From Nodosilinea sp. P-1105 (lineage in GTDB: Bacteria > Cyanobacteriota > Cyanobacteriia > Phormidesmidales > Phormidesmidaceae), in the NCBI RefSeq assembly GCF_012911975.1, contig NZ_SMDQ01000014.1:1-64000 (forward strand): DNA of 64,000 nt. Reading direction: 5' to 3'. The notes under the pieces are model-generated. The model was not told the DNA's origin. It saw nothing but the letters and a program-made list of their open reading frames with translations, and did not search any database. Positions 51,021 to 60,079 of the stretch are shown here, in pieces (positions within the stretch are counted from its first letter, which is position 1; every line of letters begins with the position of its first letter). The position numbers and the translations under genes are program-made.

Positions 51021-52462
51021 GACCACCCCATCCAAAACAACACAATCAACATCAAGCTCATAAACCCGATTAGATGCTCGAAGGCTTCTAGGCTCTGGGA
51101 CAGGCTGAAGCCAGTGCGCTGAATCACCCCTTCATTAATCAGCCAGCCACCAGCGATAATCGCCAGTACCTTCAGCCCATTGCCCCAGGTATAAGCCCCT
51201 AGGAACCCTATATTGGCCACCACCAGGCCACCAATCAGCAGCGTCAACGCCATCCACAACCCTGGTTTGGCCGAGGCCCAGCCGCCCCTGGGCTGATTTG
51301 ACTGGTGGGGCAAAAAGATAAATTTGGCATAGACGAGGGCTGTCCCTGTGGCCGCCACATTCAGGGCGATCACTTGCCAGGGAAACGCGTGCTTGAGGGT
51401 GGAAAATTTGGCCGCGAAGCCGACTAACCCTGGAAACCCTGACATGGAGAGGCCAGCCACCGTCAGCGGCAGCCACAGACTGGTGTAAATGGGCTGCTGC
51501 CGCAACACCCTCAAATCACGGCTAGGCAAGTTGCCAACGGTCAAAAAAAGAGCCCCTTTTGCTAGCCCATGGGCCAGGGCATAGAAGCCAGCCACCTCTG
51601 GGGCGGCCAACACCCATCCCATCTGCGAGAGGGTACTGCAAGCCAGCACCCGCTTGGCATCGGTTTCAACCAGGGCGTACACCACCCCTAATAGGGCGGC
51701 CGCTACCCCAAATAGGCGCACTAATGGGTCTAATTCCTCCACCAGCAAGGCGCAGCGCACCAGGGGAAACACCCCTGCCTTCACCACCACCCCCGATAGC
51801 AGGGCCGATACTGGACTTTCTGCCTCTGAGTGGGTCAGGGGTAACCAAAGACCCGAGACAAACACCCCTCCCTTGGTGAGCAGCCCCACCAAAATCAGCG
51901 CCAGGGCTTCGGGTGGGGCTCCATGCAGCCCGCTAAAGGCAAATGAGGTGTGGGTTTGGTAGACCAAAATCACCCCCACCAGGTAGAACAACATGGCTGT
52001 GTTGCTGACAAACAGATAGCGCAGGGCTACCCACAGGGAGCGATCGCCCCTGGGATAGGCAATCAGCAAGAAGGCGGCTATGCCGATGACTTCCAGGGCC
52101 ACATATAGGCTGATAAAGTCGGCACAGACAAAGGTGGCGTTGATGCTGCCATGGAGGATAATCACCTGGATATAGAAAAAGGCTGACTTACCGGTCTCCC
52201 AGCAGTAGAGAATCACCGCTGCAGTGACCAGGGCATTGGTCAGAATGAACCAGGCACTGAGATTATCGGCCAGCAGCGTCACCCCAAAGCTATCCAGTAG
52301 GTGCAGGTCCAGGGGGGCCGCCTGCAAAAATAGGGTGGTGGCGTAGGCGATGGATACCAGGGTGCCGCCCAGGGTAAGCAGGCGATCGCCCCGGGGGAGC
52401 AAGTAAATCCCAAACCCGAGTAGAAAGGGCACGGTAACCCACAGAACCGTAAACGCAATCAT
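51005..52462 (-). CDS. mnhD: Second MnhD/NuoN-like proton-translocating subunit
   Basis: 485 residues, about 14 helices, Proton_antipo_M domain. Key conserved acidic and Lys-containing helices are visible: ISLYVALEVIGIAAFLLIAY near residue 110, LLTKGGVFVSGLWLPLTHSE near residue 195, and ALVETDAKRVLACSTLSQMG near residue 260. It is a close paralogue of the 52548-54005 product (shared DSFGVTLLADNLSAWFILTN), so it arose by tandem duplication. In cyanobacterial Mrp operons such a subunit takes the place of the N-terminal MnhA. ATG 52462 follows GGGGGTG; ATG 52474 is the alternative. Confidence 0.9.
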   Translation of the reverse strand: MIAFTVLWVTVPFLLGFGIYLLPRGDRLLTLGGTLVSIAYATTLFLQAAPLDLHLLDSFGVTLLADNLSAWFILTNALVTAAVILYCWETGKSAFFYIQVIILHGSINATFVCADFISLYVALEVIGIAAFLLIAYPRGDRSLWVALRYLFVSNTAMLFYLVGVILVYQTHTSFAFSGLHGAPPEALALILVGLLTKGGVFVSGLWLPLTHSEAESPVSALLSGVVVKAGVFPLVRCALLVEELDPLVRLFGVAAALLGVVYALVETDAKRVLACSTLSQMGWVLAAPEVAGFYALAHGLAKGALFLTVGNLPSRDLRVLRQQPIYTSLWLPLTVAGLSMSGFPGLVGFAAKFSTLKHAFPWQVIALNVAATGTALVYAKFIFLPHQSNQPRGGWASAKPGLWMALTLLIGGLVVANIGFLGAYTWGNGLKVLAIIAGGWLINEGVIQRTGFSLSQSLEAFEHLIGFMSLMLIVLFWMGWSWLAI

Positions 52463-52547
52463 GGGCACCCCCATTGACAGAGCGATTTAAAGGCCAGGGC
52501 TAGTCCTGGCTGGGGCAACGCCCAGGGCTGCTGCCGGGGCGATCGGC

Positions 52548-54005
52548 TTAAGCCATTGACCATGACCACACCATCCAAAACAGCACCACCAGCATGACAC
52601 TCATTCCGCCAATCAAATGGTCCATTTCCTCTAGTACGACAGGTAATCGTAACCTTAGGGATCGCCGCAGCCCTCCATACGCTAACCAGCCTCCGGCCAA
52701 AAAGGCCAATACTTTCGCTACATCTGGCCAGGTATAGGCCTCCAGGTGCACGGCACTGCCCAGGACCACCCCCCCCAGCAGTAGTCGCGAAGCCGCCCAG
52801 TAACCCGGCTGAGGGGGCGCCTGCTTAGGGGCTGAAGCGTCGGCTGTATGGGGCAAAAAAATGAACTTGGCATACACCGCCGCCGTGCCTGCCGCCGCCC
52901 CATTCATGGCTGCTGATTGCCAGGGCAACACTGAATCTAGGGTCAGCACTTTAGCGCCAAACCCGACCAGGCCTGGCATGCCTGACATGGAAAGGCCGCC
53001 CAGGGTCAGCGGTAGCCACAGGGCCGTCGCCATGGGTTGCTGGCGCAGGGTAGTGATATCTCGTTCGGGCAACTGACCCACCGTTAGAAATAAACTGGCC
53101 TTGGCGAGGCCATGGGCCAGGGCATAAAAGCCCGCCACCGCTGGAGCCACCAACAACCAGCCCAGTTGAGACAGCGTACTACACGCCAGTACCCGCTTGG
53201 CATCGGTGGCGACCAGCCCATAGGCAACCCCCAACAGGGCCGTGGCTATCCCAAAAATCTGGATGATCGGCTCAAACTCGTCTAGCATCAGGGCAAACCG
53301 CAGGAGGGGAAAAACCCCTGCTTTTTCGACTGCCCCAGACATCATGGCAGCCACGGGACTATCAGCGACGGTGTTGGTCGCGGGCAGCCATAATCCAGAT
53401 ACAAAAATGCCGCCCTTAGTCAGTAGACCCATCAATATTAAGGCCGGGGCCTCTGCTGGAGCCCCCCGCAATCCCTCAAAGGCAAAAGACTGATGGGCCT
53501 GGTAAACCAGTACCGCCCCCATCAGGTAGAACAGCATGGCCACATTGCTAATAAATAGATAGCGGAGGCCCACCCACAGGGTCTGATCCTGGCGAGGCAG
53601 GGCAATGAGTAAAAAGGTGGTGATGCCGACTAACTCTAGGGCCACATACAGGCTAATCAAATCAGCACAGATAAAGGTGGCATTGACGCTGCCATGGAGC
53701 ATCACTAGCTGGATGTAAAAAAAATCAGGTTTGCTCTGATCCCAGCAGTAAACGATGACGGCGGTAGTCACCAAGGCGTTGGTGAGGATAAACCAAGCAC
53801 TCAAGTTGTCGGCCAGCAGGGTCACTCCGAAGCTGTCGAGGAATTGCAGCTCTAAGGAGACAGGCTGCAGAAACAGGATGATCCCATAGGCGACAGAGGC
53901 CAATGCAACACCCAGGGCCAAAAGGCGATCGCCATGGGGTAGTAGATAGACACTAAACCCCACAAAAAACGGCAAGGCCATCCAAACAACAGTCCAGGTG
54001 GTCAC
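52548..54005 (-). CDS. mnhD: MnhD/NuoN-like proton-translocating subunit
   Basis: 485 residues, about 14 helices, same Proton_antipo_M architecture as the 51005 gene: ISLYVALELVGITTFLLIAL, LLTKGGIFVSGLWLPATNTV, GLVATDAKRVLACSTLSQLG. The start is GTG at 54005; the GTG overlaps the TGA of mnhC in a GTGA arrangement, strong evidence for translational coupling. It forms a proton half-channel of the antiporter. Confidence 0.92.
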   Translation of the reverse strand: MTTWTVVWMALPFFVGFSVYLLPHGDRLLALGVALASVAYGIILFLQPVSLELQFLDSFGVTLLADNLSAWFILTNALVTTAVIVYCWDQSKPDFFYIQLVMLHGSVNATFICADLISLYVALELVGITTFLLIALPRQDQTLWVGLRYLFISNVAMLFYLMGAVLVYQAHQSFAFEGLRGAPAEAPALILMGLLTKGGIFVSGLWLPATNTVADSPVAAMMSGAVEKAGVFPLLRFALMLDEFEPIIQIFGIATALLGVAYGLVATDAKRVLACSTLSQLGWLLVAPAVAGFYALAHGLAKASLFLTVGQLPERDITTLRQQPMATALWLPLTLGGLSMSGMPGLVGFGAKVLTLDSVLPWQSAAMNGAAAGTAAVYAKFIFLPHTADASAPKQAPPQPGYWAASRLLLGGVVLGSAVHLEAYTWPDVAKVLAFLAGGWLAYGGLRRSLRLRLPVVLEEMDHLIGGMSVMLVVLFWMVWSWSMA

Positions 54006-54337
54006 GGCCGATACCCCTTTTCGATTTCGCGAATTTCCAGGGTGGGGTTATCCCGTGCCAGTTTCATCACCCCTACCAGCATCAGTGCCTGAATCGAAAA
54101 CCCAATCACAATGGCAGTCAAAATCACCGCCTGGGGAACCGGGTCGGCGAAGTTTCGAGGAGTCATCACCGAGACAATTGGTGTCCGAATCCCCTCTCTA
54201 GCGGCCACTAACACAAACAGAGCAATGACTCCGGTGCTCATCACATCCATGGCAATGATTTTCATCACCAAGTTCTCTTTGAAGATGAGACCAAAGAAAC
54301 CCAACAGAATGGTGGCATAAACACAGGCGTGAAGCAT
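54002..54337 (-). CDS. mnhC: Mrp-type antiporter subunit C
   Basis: 111 residues, three helices, NuoK-like: YATILLGFFGLIFKENLVMK (about 7-26), STGVIALFVLVAAREG (about 34-49) and PVPQAVILTAIVIGFSIQAL (about 65-84; DPxPQAxxLTAIVI is diagnostic of MnhC). First gene of the eight-gene antiporter operon. Start ATG 54337 (MLHACVYATIL) fits family N-termini; nine more residues are possible upstream. Confidence 0.92.
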   Translation of the reverse strand: MLHACVYATILLGFFGLIFKENLVMKIIAMDVMSTGVIALFVLVAAREGIRTPIVSVMTPRNFADPVPQAVILTAIVIGFSIQALMLVGVMKLARDNPTLEIREIEKGYRP

Positions 54338-54876
54338 AAGCACTCGGTGACAAGGCTTGGACAAAGGAACAGATAAAGACCAGGGGGATAAATATCACCA
54401 TGATAGTCACCGCTGCCGACCGCTTGTCAGGGCACCAGAAGCAGGGCAGAACCCTGGGCTCAGGAACCTTTCCGGCATCCCATCACCGTCAGCCAGGCTG
54501 TATAACTATCTTGGCTGGCGGCGCATACGGGTTGTGATGCATCCGCCAACACCCAAAAAACAAGATTTAGCTGAATCAATGGCAGGAAGTCATTGTATCC
54601 ACATAAGTCTATAGTAAACCATAGCAGTCTGGCTGTGGATGCGATCGCCGCAATTTAACGTCGCAATTTATAGAATTTCCTGAATGTCCTGATAAGTCAG
54701 TCAAGGACGGCTTGTAGAAGCTGCGTCACAACGATGCTTCTGCGGATCAAAGCCTTAGCCAGTATGGGTTACTGGCACAGGTGCGCCTGTGAGCAGGGCA
54801 TCAAGGTCAGCCGAGACTATCTTGAAGGCGAGGAATTGGCGTACTTCGTATCAACTGACCCTAGTATCAACTGACC
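54338..54876. other. Gap upstream of mnhC with repeat fragments
   Basis: 540 bp. It holds the Mrp operon promoter region, an inverted GGGCAGAACCCTGGG fragment (54443-54457) of the 48510 repeat family, and a tandem 16-bp duplication GTATCAACTGACCCTA at 54848-54863 and 54864-54879. A 40-odd codon frame around 54733-54870 (…GIKVSRDYLEGEELAYF) looks weakly coding and may be a gene remnant, but is not called. Confidence 0.5.
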
Positions 54877-56424
54877 CTACAGAGAGCAAAACTTGCGCAC
54901 CCGGTCGAACTCTGGATCTTGCCAGGAATAGGCAAAGTGGCTAACGGCGTTAATTTCAGGCGCGGCCCGGCGTAGGGCCTCCATCTGGGTTTCCAGGGCC
55001 GGGCGGTTATAGGTGGCTTGGCCCCAAATACCGGCCAGGGCAGGCACAACGGGCGGGGTGGAATTGCTAGGAGCCATGGTTAACACCCGCCGCACCCCAT
55101 CTAAAATACAGCCCGTATGGCCGCAGACCCCGTAGGCCATGGGATGCCAGCTCATGGTAGTCGGGAAACGGTCCCAATACTGTAAGCGTGAGTCGTAGCC
55201 CCCTGTGCCCACCAGTTGGTTGCCATCTGGAAAAAACACTGCCCCGGCCCGAATGTTGTGACGCTGCATCTGTTCTCCAGCGACGTCTAAGAAATCAACC
55301 ACCCCCTGGACGGCGTGAGCCACGGTTAACTGCCATAGCTCCGCCTGCAACCGAGGTCTGAGGGTAGCGGGGGATGGCCGGGCGGCACCATTTTCCAAGG
55401 GGGGAGAGGGGGTGCGACTTTGCCAAAGGGGCTCGGGTTCATCGGGGTAGAGGTCACGGACATCTTGAATATCGCGATCGACTAGATGGCCTCGGCTAAT
55501 ATAGCGACGAATCAGCTCTAGCCCCTGGCGGTTGGTAGCTCTGCGAAATAGAGCATCTCGGGATGCCTGACCGTAGATCCAGAGGTCATCTACACTGTCA
55601 GCCACAGAGTTGGGCCCCACCCCCCGGGGGTAGCGCACATAGTCAAACAGGATGCCGTCAGGCTGTCGCCGCGCGATCGCCTCTAGGAGCTGGGCATAGT
55701 CAGCCCGGGCCTGGGGATGATAGGGGTCGATAAACACCTCGTCGGGGTTGCTGGAAGCCCCCGATTTGGCATAGGTATAGGTGGTTTGCCCCCGGCCATT
55801 TAGCGCCAGCACATGCTCTCGGTCGGCGCGCAGCCCATAGGAATAGCCAAAGTTAAGGGTAAATACCCAAGCATCTACCTTGAGCCCCCGCTGCCGACCC
55901 TTCTCAATCGCTTCAGCGAATAGATCCCGGCGCTCGTAGCCTGCTTTTTGCACAACGGCAGGCCAGACGGTGGGGTTGTCCGCCTGGGGTAGCAGCACCT
56001 GACCACCGTAGAACACTTCTACATAAACTTCGTTGTAGCCCAGGTTAATAATGCGATCGAGCACTGCTTCCAGTACCCCTGGCTGTAAATCACAGGGGTA
56101 CAGTCGTAGCCAAACCGCCTGTTGCCGAGGCCAGGTTTGACTGCGACAGCGGCGTAAGGCGTCGTTATGCTGGCGGACTACGATCTCGTATTGCTGTTGA
56201 GCTGTGGTATCGCCATCAAAAGCCGCTTTGCGAAGTGCTTCCTTAGCCAGAGCTGACTCTTGGCTGACCTGGCAATAGGCATTTAAATCTACCGCCCCAC
56301 CCGTGGCCATAGGCAATACCCCCAGCCCCGCTATCCCAGCCGCCAAGGCCAGGATCTGAACCGCTAGGGGCCTGAGATAGCGACGAAGACGGGATCGTAG
56401 AGCGTGGGGCCGAGGGTTAAACAT
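54877..56424 (-). CDS. Secreted GHL10 (glycosyl hydrolase-like family 10) protein
   Basis: 515 residues. Signal/anchor helix at about 20-45 (AVQILALAAGIAGLGVLPMA). The GHL10/PF02638-type TIM-barrel begins at VWLRLYPCDLQPGVLEAVLD near residue 105, with GYNEVYVEVFYGGQVLLP (about 130), GLKVDAWVFTLNFGYSYG (about 180) and PDGILFDYVRYPRG (about 250; FDYxRYP is diagnostic). It probably acts on periplasmic or cell-wall polysaccharide. Start ATG 56424. The TAG stop lies in the second unit of a 16-bp tandem duplication. Confidence 0.85.
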   Translation of the reverse strand: MFNPRPHALRSRLRRYLRPLAVQILALAAGIAGLGVLPMATGGAVDLNAYCQVSQESALAKEALRKAAFDGDTTAQQQYEIVVRQHNDALRRCRSQTWPRQQAVWLRLYPCDLQPGVLEAVLDRIINLGYNEVYVEVFYGGQVLLPQADNPTVWPAVVQKAGYERRDLFAEAIEKGRQRGLKVDAWVFTLNFGYSYGLRADREHVLALNGRGQTTYTYAKSGASSNPDEVFIDPYHPQARADYAQLLEAIARRQPDGILFDYVRYPRGVGPNSVADSVDDLWIYGQASRDALFRRATNRQGLELIRRYISRGHLVDRDIQDVRDLYPDEPEPLWQSRTPSPPLENGAARPSPATLRPRLQAELWQLTVAHAVQGVVDFLDVAGEQMQRHNIRAGAVFFPDGNQLVGTGGYDSRLQYWDRFPTTMSWHPMAYGVCGHTGCILDGVRRVLTMAPSNSTPPVVPALAGIWGQATYNRPALETQMEALRRAAPEINAVSHFAYSWQDPEFDRVRKFCSL

Positions 56425-56444
56425 GCCTGAGTTTAGCACTGTCC

Positions 56445-56783
56445 TTAATCAACGGTAGGAGAATTGGTTTGGTCGCTAAATGTTCCCCATTCAGCTTCAT
56501 CCATTTGGGCTAAGAGCGATCGCAGCTTCATGCGCTGAATATAGGGCCAACCGCCATTCAACTCAATATCCCGCAGCAGGCTATATAAGTTGTGTCGGTT
56601 GTCGGGTAAGGCGTCTCGAAAGAAGGTGTCGCAGACATCTCGGTGGCGATCTTCTAACAGCCGTAGCAATGCCAGCAACGCCACCGTATTCCCCTGGCGG
56701 GCGGTTGCGGCCTGGTCAATCAGTGCAGCCAGTTTGACTAGATCATCCGGCAAAGGAGAAGCGGTAGCGGAAAAGTTATCCAT
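56445..56783 (-). CDS. Conserved hypothetical protein
   Basis: 112 residues, soluble, helical. LVKLAALIDQAATARQGNTV, LLALLRLLEDRHRDVCDTFF, and HNLYSLLRDIELNGGWPYIQ are the clearest segments. It looks like a small cyanobacterial conserved protein; family not recognised. It is 20 nt upstream of the GHL10 gene on the same strand and so may be co-transcribed. ATG 56783 (MDNFSATASP) preferred to a start 57 nt upstream. Confidence 0.7.
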   Translation of the reverse strand: MDNFSATASPLPDDLVKLAALIDQAATARQGNTVALLALLRLLEDRHRDVCDTFFRDALPDNRHNLYSLLRDIELNGGWPYIQRMKLRSLLAQMDEAEWGTFSDQTNSPTVD

Positions 56784-57315
56784 GCAGGGCGCGTTACTCG
56801 ACAGGTCTTTTATAGCAAGTCCTAAAGGAAACCCCACCATAGCTTACTCACAACTTATGCAAACGCTACGTTGACGACCAGAATTTTGAGCATCAGGCGA
56901 AGGCCGTCCAACCCTATCCTGAGACAGCTTCATATACCTTAATATCTCCTTTTGTCTTTTTCAGGAATCTGCTGAGAAGCCACAGGATCTTTGTCTAGTG
57001 GTCGCTTCTGGACCTTGGCCCCATCCCCTGTAGTCTGCTTGAGAATGAATCTTCAGGACCACAGCGGCAATGTCTGGCAGATTCTAAGAAAGGGGCGCAA
57101 AGCCATGTAGAATGCTTACTTGAGGCTCTACTGGCTAAGAGTATTTCAGCTGTGCCAGGTCCAGCTCAAGATCTGGAGGGTTCCCACTGGCAACACTCCA
57201 CGTCTGGACTTGGATGAGGTTTAATCTGCCGACGCCTACCAACAGCCCAGAGCCACAATCTGTCGCATTATTCAATAATTTGACAGTCATTTTACATACT
57301 GATTTGAGGTAGACC
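56784..57315. other. psbO upstream region
   Basis: 532 bp without a convincing gene. TTGACA at 57280-57285 is a possible -35 box for psbO, but no clear TATAAT lies 17 bp on. GAGGT at 57306 is the probable ribosome site. Confidence 0.5.
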
Positions 57316-58143
57316 ATGAGGTATCGCGCCCTTATAGTTGCGTTCTTGGCCATCTGCCTGAGTGTGCTGACAGCCTGTAGCAAAGCGCCCAGTCCCACCA
57401 GTAGTGTGCCGTTAACCTATGACCAAATTCGAAACACCGGCCTAGCCAACAAGTGTCCCCAGTTATCAGAAATGACCCGGGGCAGCTTAGAACTAGACCC
57501 TGATAAGCGCTATCAGTTGGTAGGCATGTGTATCGAACCCACAGCTTACTTCGTTAAAGAAGAGCCTACGTCTAAGCGCCAAGAGGCGGCTTACGTTCCC
57601 GGCAAGGTGCTGACCCGCTACACCACTAGCCTAGATCAGGTGCGGGGCGACCTGACATTGCAGTCGGATGGTAGCCTGCTGTTCTCTGAGACCGGTGGCA
57701 TGGATTTCCAGGCCACCACGGTACAGTTGCCTGGCGGTCAGCAGGAACCTTTCCTGTTTACGGTGAAAGGCTTAGTCGCTGAATCCCAGCCTGGGCTCAA
57801 TGCCATTACCACCTCCACTGACTTCGAAGGGGACTATACGGTACCTTCCTACCGAACCTCCAACTTTTTGGATCCTAAAGGTCGTGGCTTAGCAACAGGC
57901 TATGACACCGCCGTTGCTCTTCCCGCCAGCGGTGACAGCGAAGAGTACGTCAAGGAAAACACTAAGGCCTTCGACATAGGCCAGGGTCACATTTCCCTCA
58001 GAGTGTCTAAGATTGACGCCTACAGTGGTGAAATTGCGGGTACTTTTGAGGCCGAACAACCCTCTGACACTGACATGGGTACGGCTGAGCCTGTGGATAT
58101 CAAGGTTCAAGGGATATTCTACGGTCGTCTAGAAGAGGTCTAA
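57316..58143 (+). CDS. psbO: Photosystem II manganese-stabilising protein PsbO
   Basis: 275-residue lumenal extrinsic subunit of photosystem II that stabilises the Mn4CaO5 cluster. Signal peptide with lipoprotein-like end (AFLAICLSVLTAC, Cys about 21). Mature protein: LTYDQIRNTGLANKCPQL near residue 35 and YQLVGMCIEPTAYFVKEEP near residue 70, giving the conserved disulphide Cys pair; then GGMDFQATTVQLPGG near 135 and the beta-barrel region to the C-terminus (GEIAGTFEAEQPSDTDMG). It has its own terminator at 58281. Confidence 0.97.
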   Translation: MRYRALIVAFLAICLSVLTACSKAPSPTSSVPLTYDQIRNTGLANKCPQLSEMTRGSLELDPDKRYQLVGMCIEPTAYFVKEEPTSKRQEAAYVPGKVLTRYTTSLDQVRGDLTLQSDGSLLFSETGGMDFQATTVQLPGGQQEPFLFTVKGLVAESQPGLNAITTSTDFEGDYTVPSYRTSNFLDPKGRGLATGYDTAVALPASGDSEEYVKENTKAFDIGQGHISLRVSKIDAYSGEIAGTFEAEQPSDTDMGTAEPVDIKVQGIFYGRLEEV

Positions 58144-58146
58144 GGA

Positions 58147-58345
58147 CATTTCCAGGAAAGATTTTCCCTCTGCGTAGGATGGGCAAAGGGGTGTGCCCGT
58201 GTCCATCCGCAGCTTTCATAGAATGGGCTGTGCCTACCAATTGATAAGAAAGCTTTCCAGACATCACCTAAGTACCCTGAGGGGACGGCTCTCGCCAGAG
58301 TCGTCCCCTTTTGTTTAGGCAATTTCCAGGCAGGATTTTCCCTCT
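58147..58345 (+). repeat. Direct repeat TTTCCAGGnAnGATTTTCCC flanking the psbO terminator
   Basis: Unit 1 at 58147-58170 and unit 2 at 58323-58345 share TTTCCAGG-A-GATTTTCCCTCT. They bracket the psbO terminator, so the intervening block may be a duplication or insertion. Confidence 0.7.
58281..58315 (+). terminator. psbO: psbO intrinsic terminator
   Basis: GGGGACGGCTCT (58281-58292) pairs with AGAGTCGTCCCC (58297-58308), one G-U pair, CGCC loop, followed by TTTTGTTT. Textbook Rho-independent terminator. Confidence 0.92.
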
Positions 58346-58369
58346 AGAGCATCGGTACAGTATGGCTAA

Positions 58370-58478
58370 AAACCCGGTTTCTTCGTCGCTGCTCTAACGA
58401 CATGACTGGCCTTCTACCCCAGAAACCGGGTTTCTGTACCGGCGTTCTAGCGGTGGTATTTTGTTATCCAGACATTGC
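58370..58478 (+). repeat. MITE-like dispersed repeat, copy 2, plus TATTTTGTTATCCAGA tail
   Basis: 58370-58449 matches 107-187 in reverse complement. The ends are AACCCGGTTTCTT and AGAAACCGGGTTT. The extension TATTTTGTTATCCAGACATT at 58456-58475 matches 10391-10410. It ends against the creatininase stop codon. Confidence 0.75.
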
Positions 58479-59225
58479 CTAAGCCGACAAAAACTGTAGA
58501 TAGTCATTGCTCAAAGCTTTGACAGCCACCTCGTACAGTTGCTTGCCGTGCTCAGGGGTGGCTAGGGCCGGGTTCGATCCCATCCGCCCATCGGGATAGT
58601 GTTGACGGAAATCGGTGGGACTGTAAATCGCGTGGCCTGAGGGTGCGATCGCTGGGATGAGGTCTGCCTGTTTAATGTGGTCGGGGTAAACATACTGAGT
58701 TAAGGCCACTTCACTGGGGGTCGCATGGGAGCCTTCCTGATTGCCATACAGGGTTTTGGCGAGCCCGTGCACCGCTTGGGCCATAAACCAGTTGGCGACC
58801 ACACACCGCACCTGGGGCGCTTGGGGAACCTGCTCTTGGGCTAGGGCAGCGTAGGTTTCAGCAAAGGCGGCTTTTAGGGTGGCAATGTTGCCCCCATGGC
58901 CATTGATAAAAAAGAAGCGGGTAAACCCATACCGGGCTAAGGGAAGAACATAGTCTTGGATCAGAGCAATCAAAGTGCTGGGGCGTAGGCTCATGCTGCC
59001 AGGGAAGGCGGTGTGATGTAGGGCCATACCCACATTGATGGTGGGGCCTACCAGTGCATTGGTCGCGTCTCCGACCCCCTTGGCGATCGCCTCAGCACAA
59101 ATGGCATCGGTGCCAATCAGCCCCGTAGGACCATGCTGTTCTGTGGAGCCAATGGGCATAATGATGCCGGTCGATTGGGCCAGATAGGCTTCGACCTCGG
59201 GCCAGGTGCATAGGTGCAGCAACAT
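58479..59225 (-). CDS. Creatininase-family amidohydrolase
   Basis: 248 residues of the creatininase/creatinine amidohydrolase fold. Metal-ligand motifs: GIIMPIGSTEQHGPTGLIGTD near residue 21-41 (Glu, His, Asp ligands) and FFINGHGGNIATLK near residue 108 (NGHGGN). Members act on creatinine, N-formyl or riboflavin-pathway amides; the cyanobacterial substrate is unknown. Start ATG 59225 (MLLHLCTWPEVEAYL), eight residues shorter than the longest frame. Confidence 0.9.
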   Translation of the reverse strand: MLLHLCTWPEVEAYLAQSTGIIMPIGSTEQHGPTGLIGTDAICAEAIAKGVGDATNALVGPTINVGMALHHTAFPGSMSLRPSTLIALIQDYVLPLARYGFTRFFFINGHGGNIATLKAAFAETYAALAQEQVPQAPQVRCVVANWFMAQAVHGLAKTLYGNQEGSHATPSEVALTQYVYPDHIKQADLIPAIAPSGHAIYSPTDFRQHYPDGRMGSNPALATPEHGKQLYEVAVKALSNDYLQFLSA

Positions 59226-59695
59226 GGATACTAGGGAATGAAAGGTCAAAGTTCACTATAGCGCTGGTAATGATTGACCTGGGGATGCGGTCATAAGTGC
59301 ATGTCTGCCACACCTGATTCAGACTGTTGGACAGGCTCATACATGGGGCTAAATCAGGTCTCTAGAGCAGGGGTATTGTTAGATGGCCTAGACTGAGGCC
59401 AGCCAACCGTAGCCTGAGCTACTTTGCTATGCTGGACCTACTGATAAGAGAGGGAATAACGCCTTTGGTGGTCAGAACTAAAGTCAGACTTTCGTTAGGT
59501 TCCCGTGACAGGGCTGGCAGTGCCCACCTTAGCGGATTAAGGCCCTGAGTGATTTGCCAGGGCTAGTTTTATCTTATTTCAGTGCCATTAAGGGCTATTA
59601 TCGTTTACCCAAGAGGGTGACTCATTAAGCGATCGCCTAGACTGATGAATCAAGGGAATCAAGCGTTGATGTTACCTGTTGAGGAGACTCGACCT
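59226..59695. other. Intergenic region between divergent genes
   Basis: 470 bp between the creatininase and DUF6679 genes. No repeats of the families above and no convincing promoter were seen; GAGGAG at 59681-59686 is the DUF6679 ribosome site. Confidence 0.45.
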
Positions 59696-60007
59696 ATGCT
59701 AAGCCGCAAAATCTATCAACTCTGCTGTGATGGTCGAGAAGTATGGATTTTCTTACGGGATCAGCAGCGTTGGATCGAGCGCGCGCGGATTCTAGACATA
59801 GAGGGGGACTTAGTTACGCTCCGCTATGAGACAGAAGAGGATGATGAAATTTGCTCTTGGGAAGAAATGGTGCGCCTAGAAAGCATTGGTACAATTACTC
59901 AGCGCCTGGCGGTTGTACCCCGGGGCAATGTGGAGCTTAACATTGCCGAAGACTGCCCTGAGCCTGAGCAAATCAAAGACTCGTACCCAGAATCGAATCC
60001 GGATTAG
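59696..60007 (+). CDS. DUF6679 family protein
   Basis: 103 residues, conserved in cyanobacteria: RKIYQLCCDGREVWIFLRDQQ (about 3-23 in shorter pieces), WIERARILDIEGDLVTLRYE (about 25-44) and WEEMVRLESIGTITQ (about 55-69). Soluble, mostly beta, acidic C-terminus. Function unknown; it looks like a small SH3/Sm-like binding fold (inference). Start ATG 59696 because GAGGAG lies 9 nt upstream and homologues begin MLxRKxYQLC; ATGs at 59645 and 59672 are alternatives. Confidence 0.85.
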   Translation: MLSRKIYQLCCDGREVWIFLRDQQRWIERARILDIEGDLVTLRYETEEDDEICSWEEMVRLESIGTITQRLAVVPRGNVELNIAEDCPEPEQIKDSYPESNPD

Positions 60008-60079
60008 AGGGTTCCCTCTCAATACTACTTATTATCTGGATGATCTGGGATGTCACTGCGATCGGCCCAACGGATTGGG

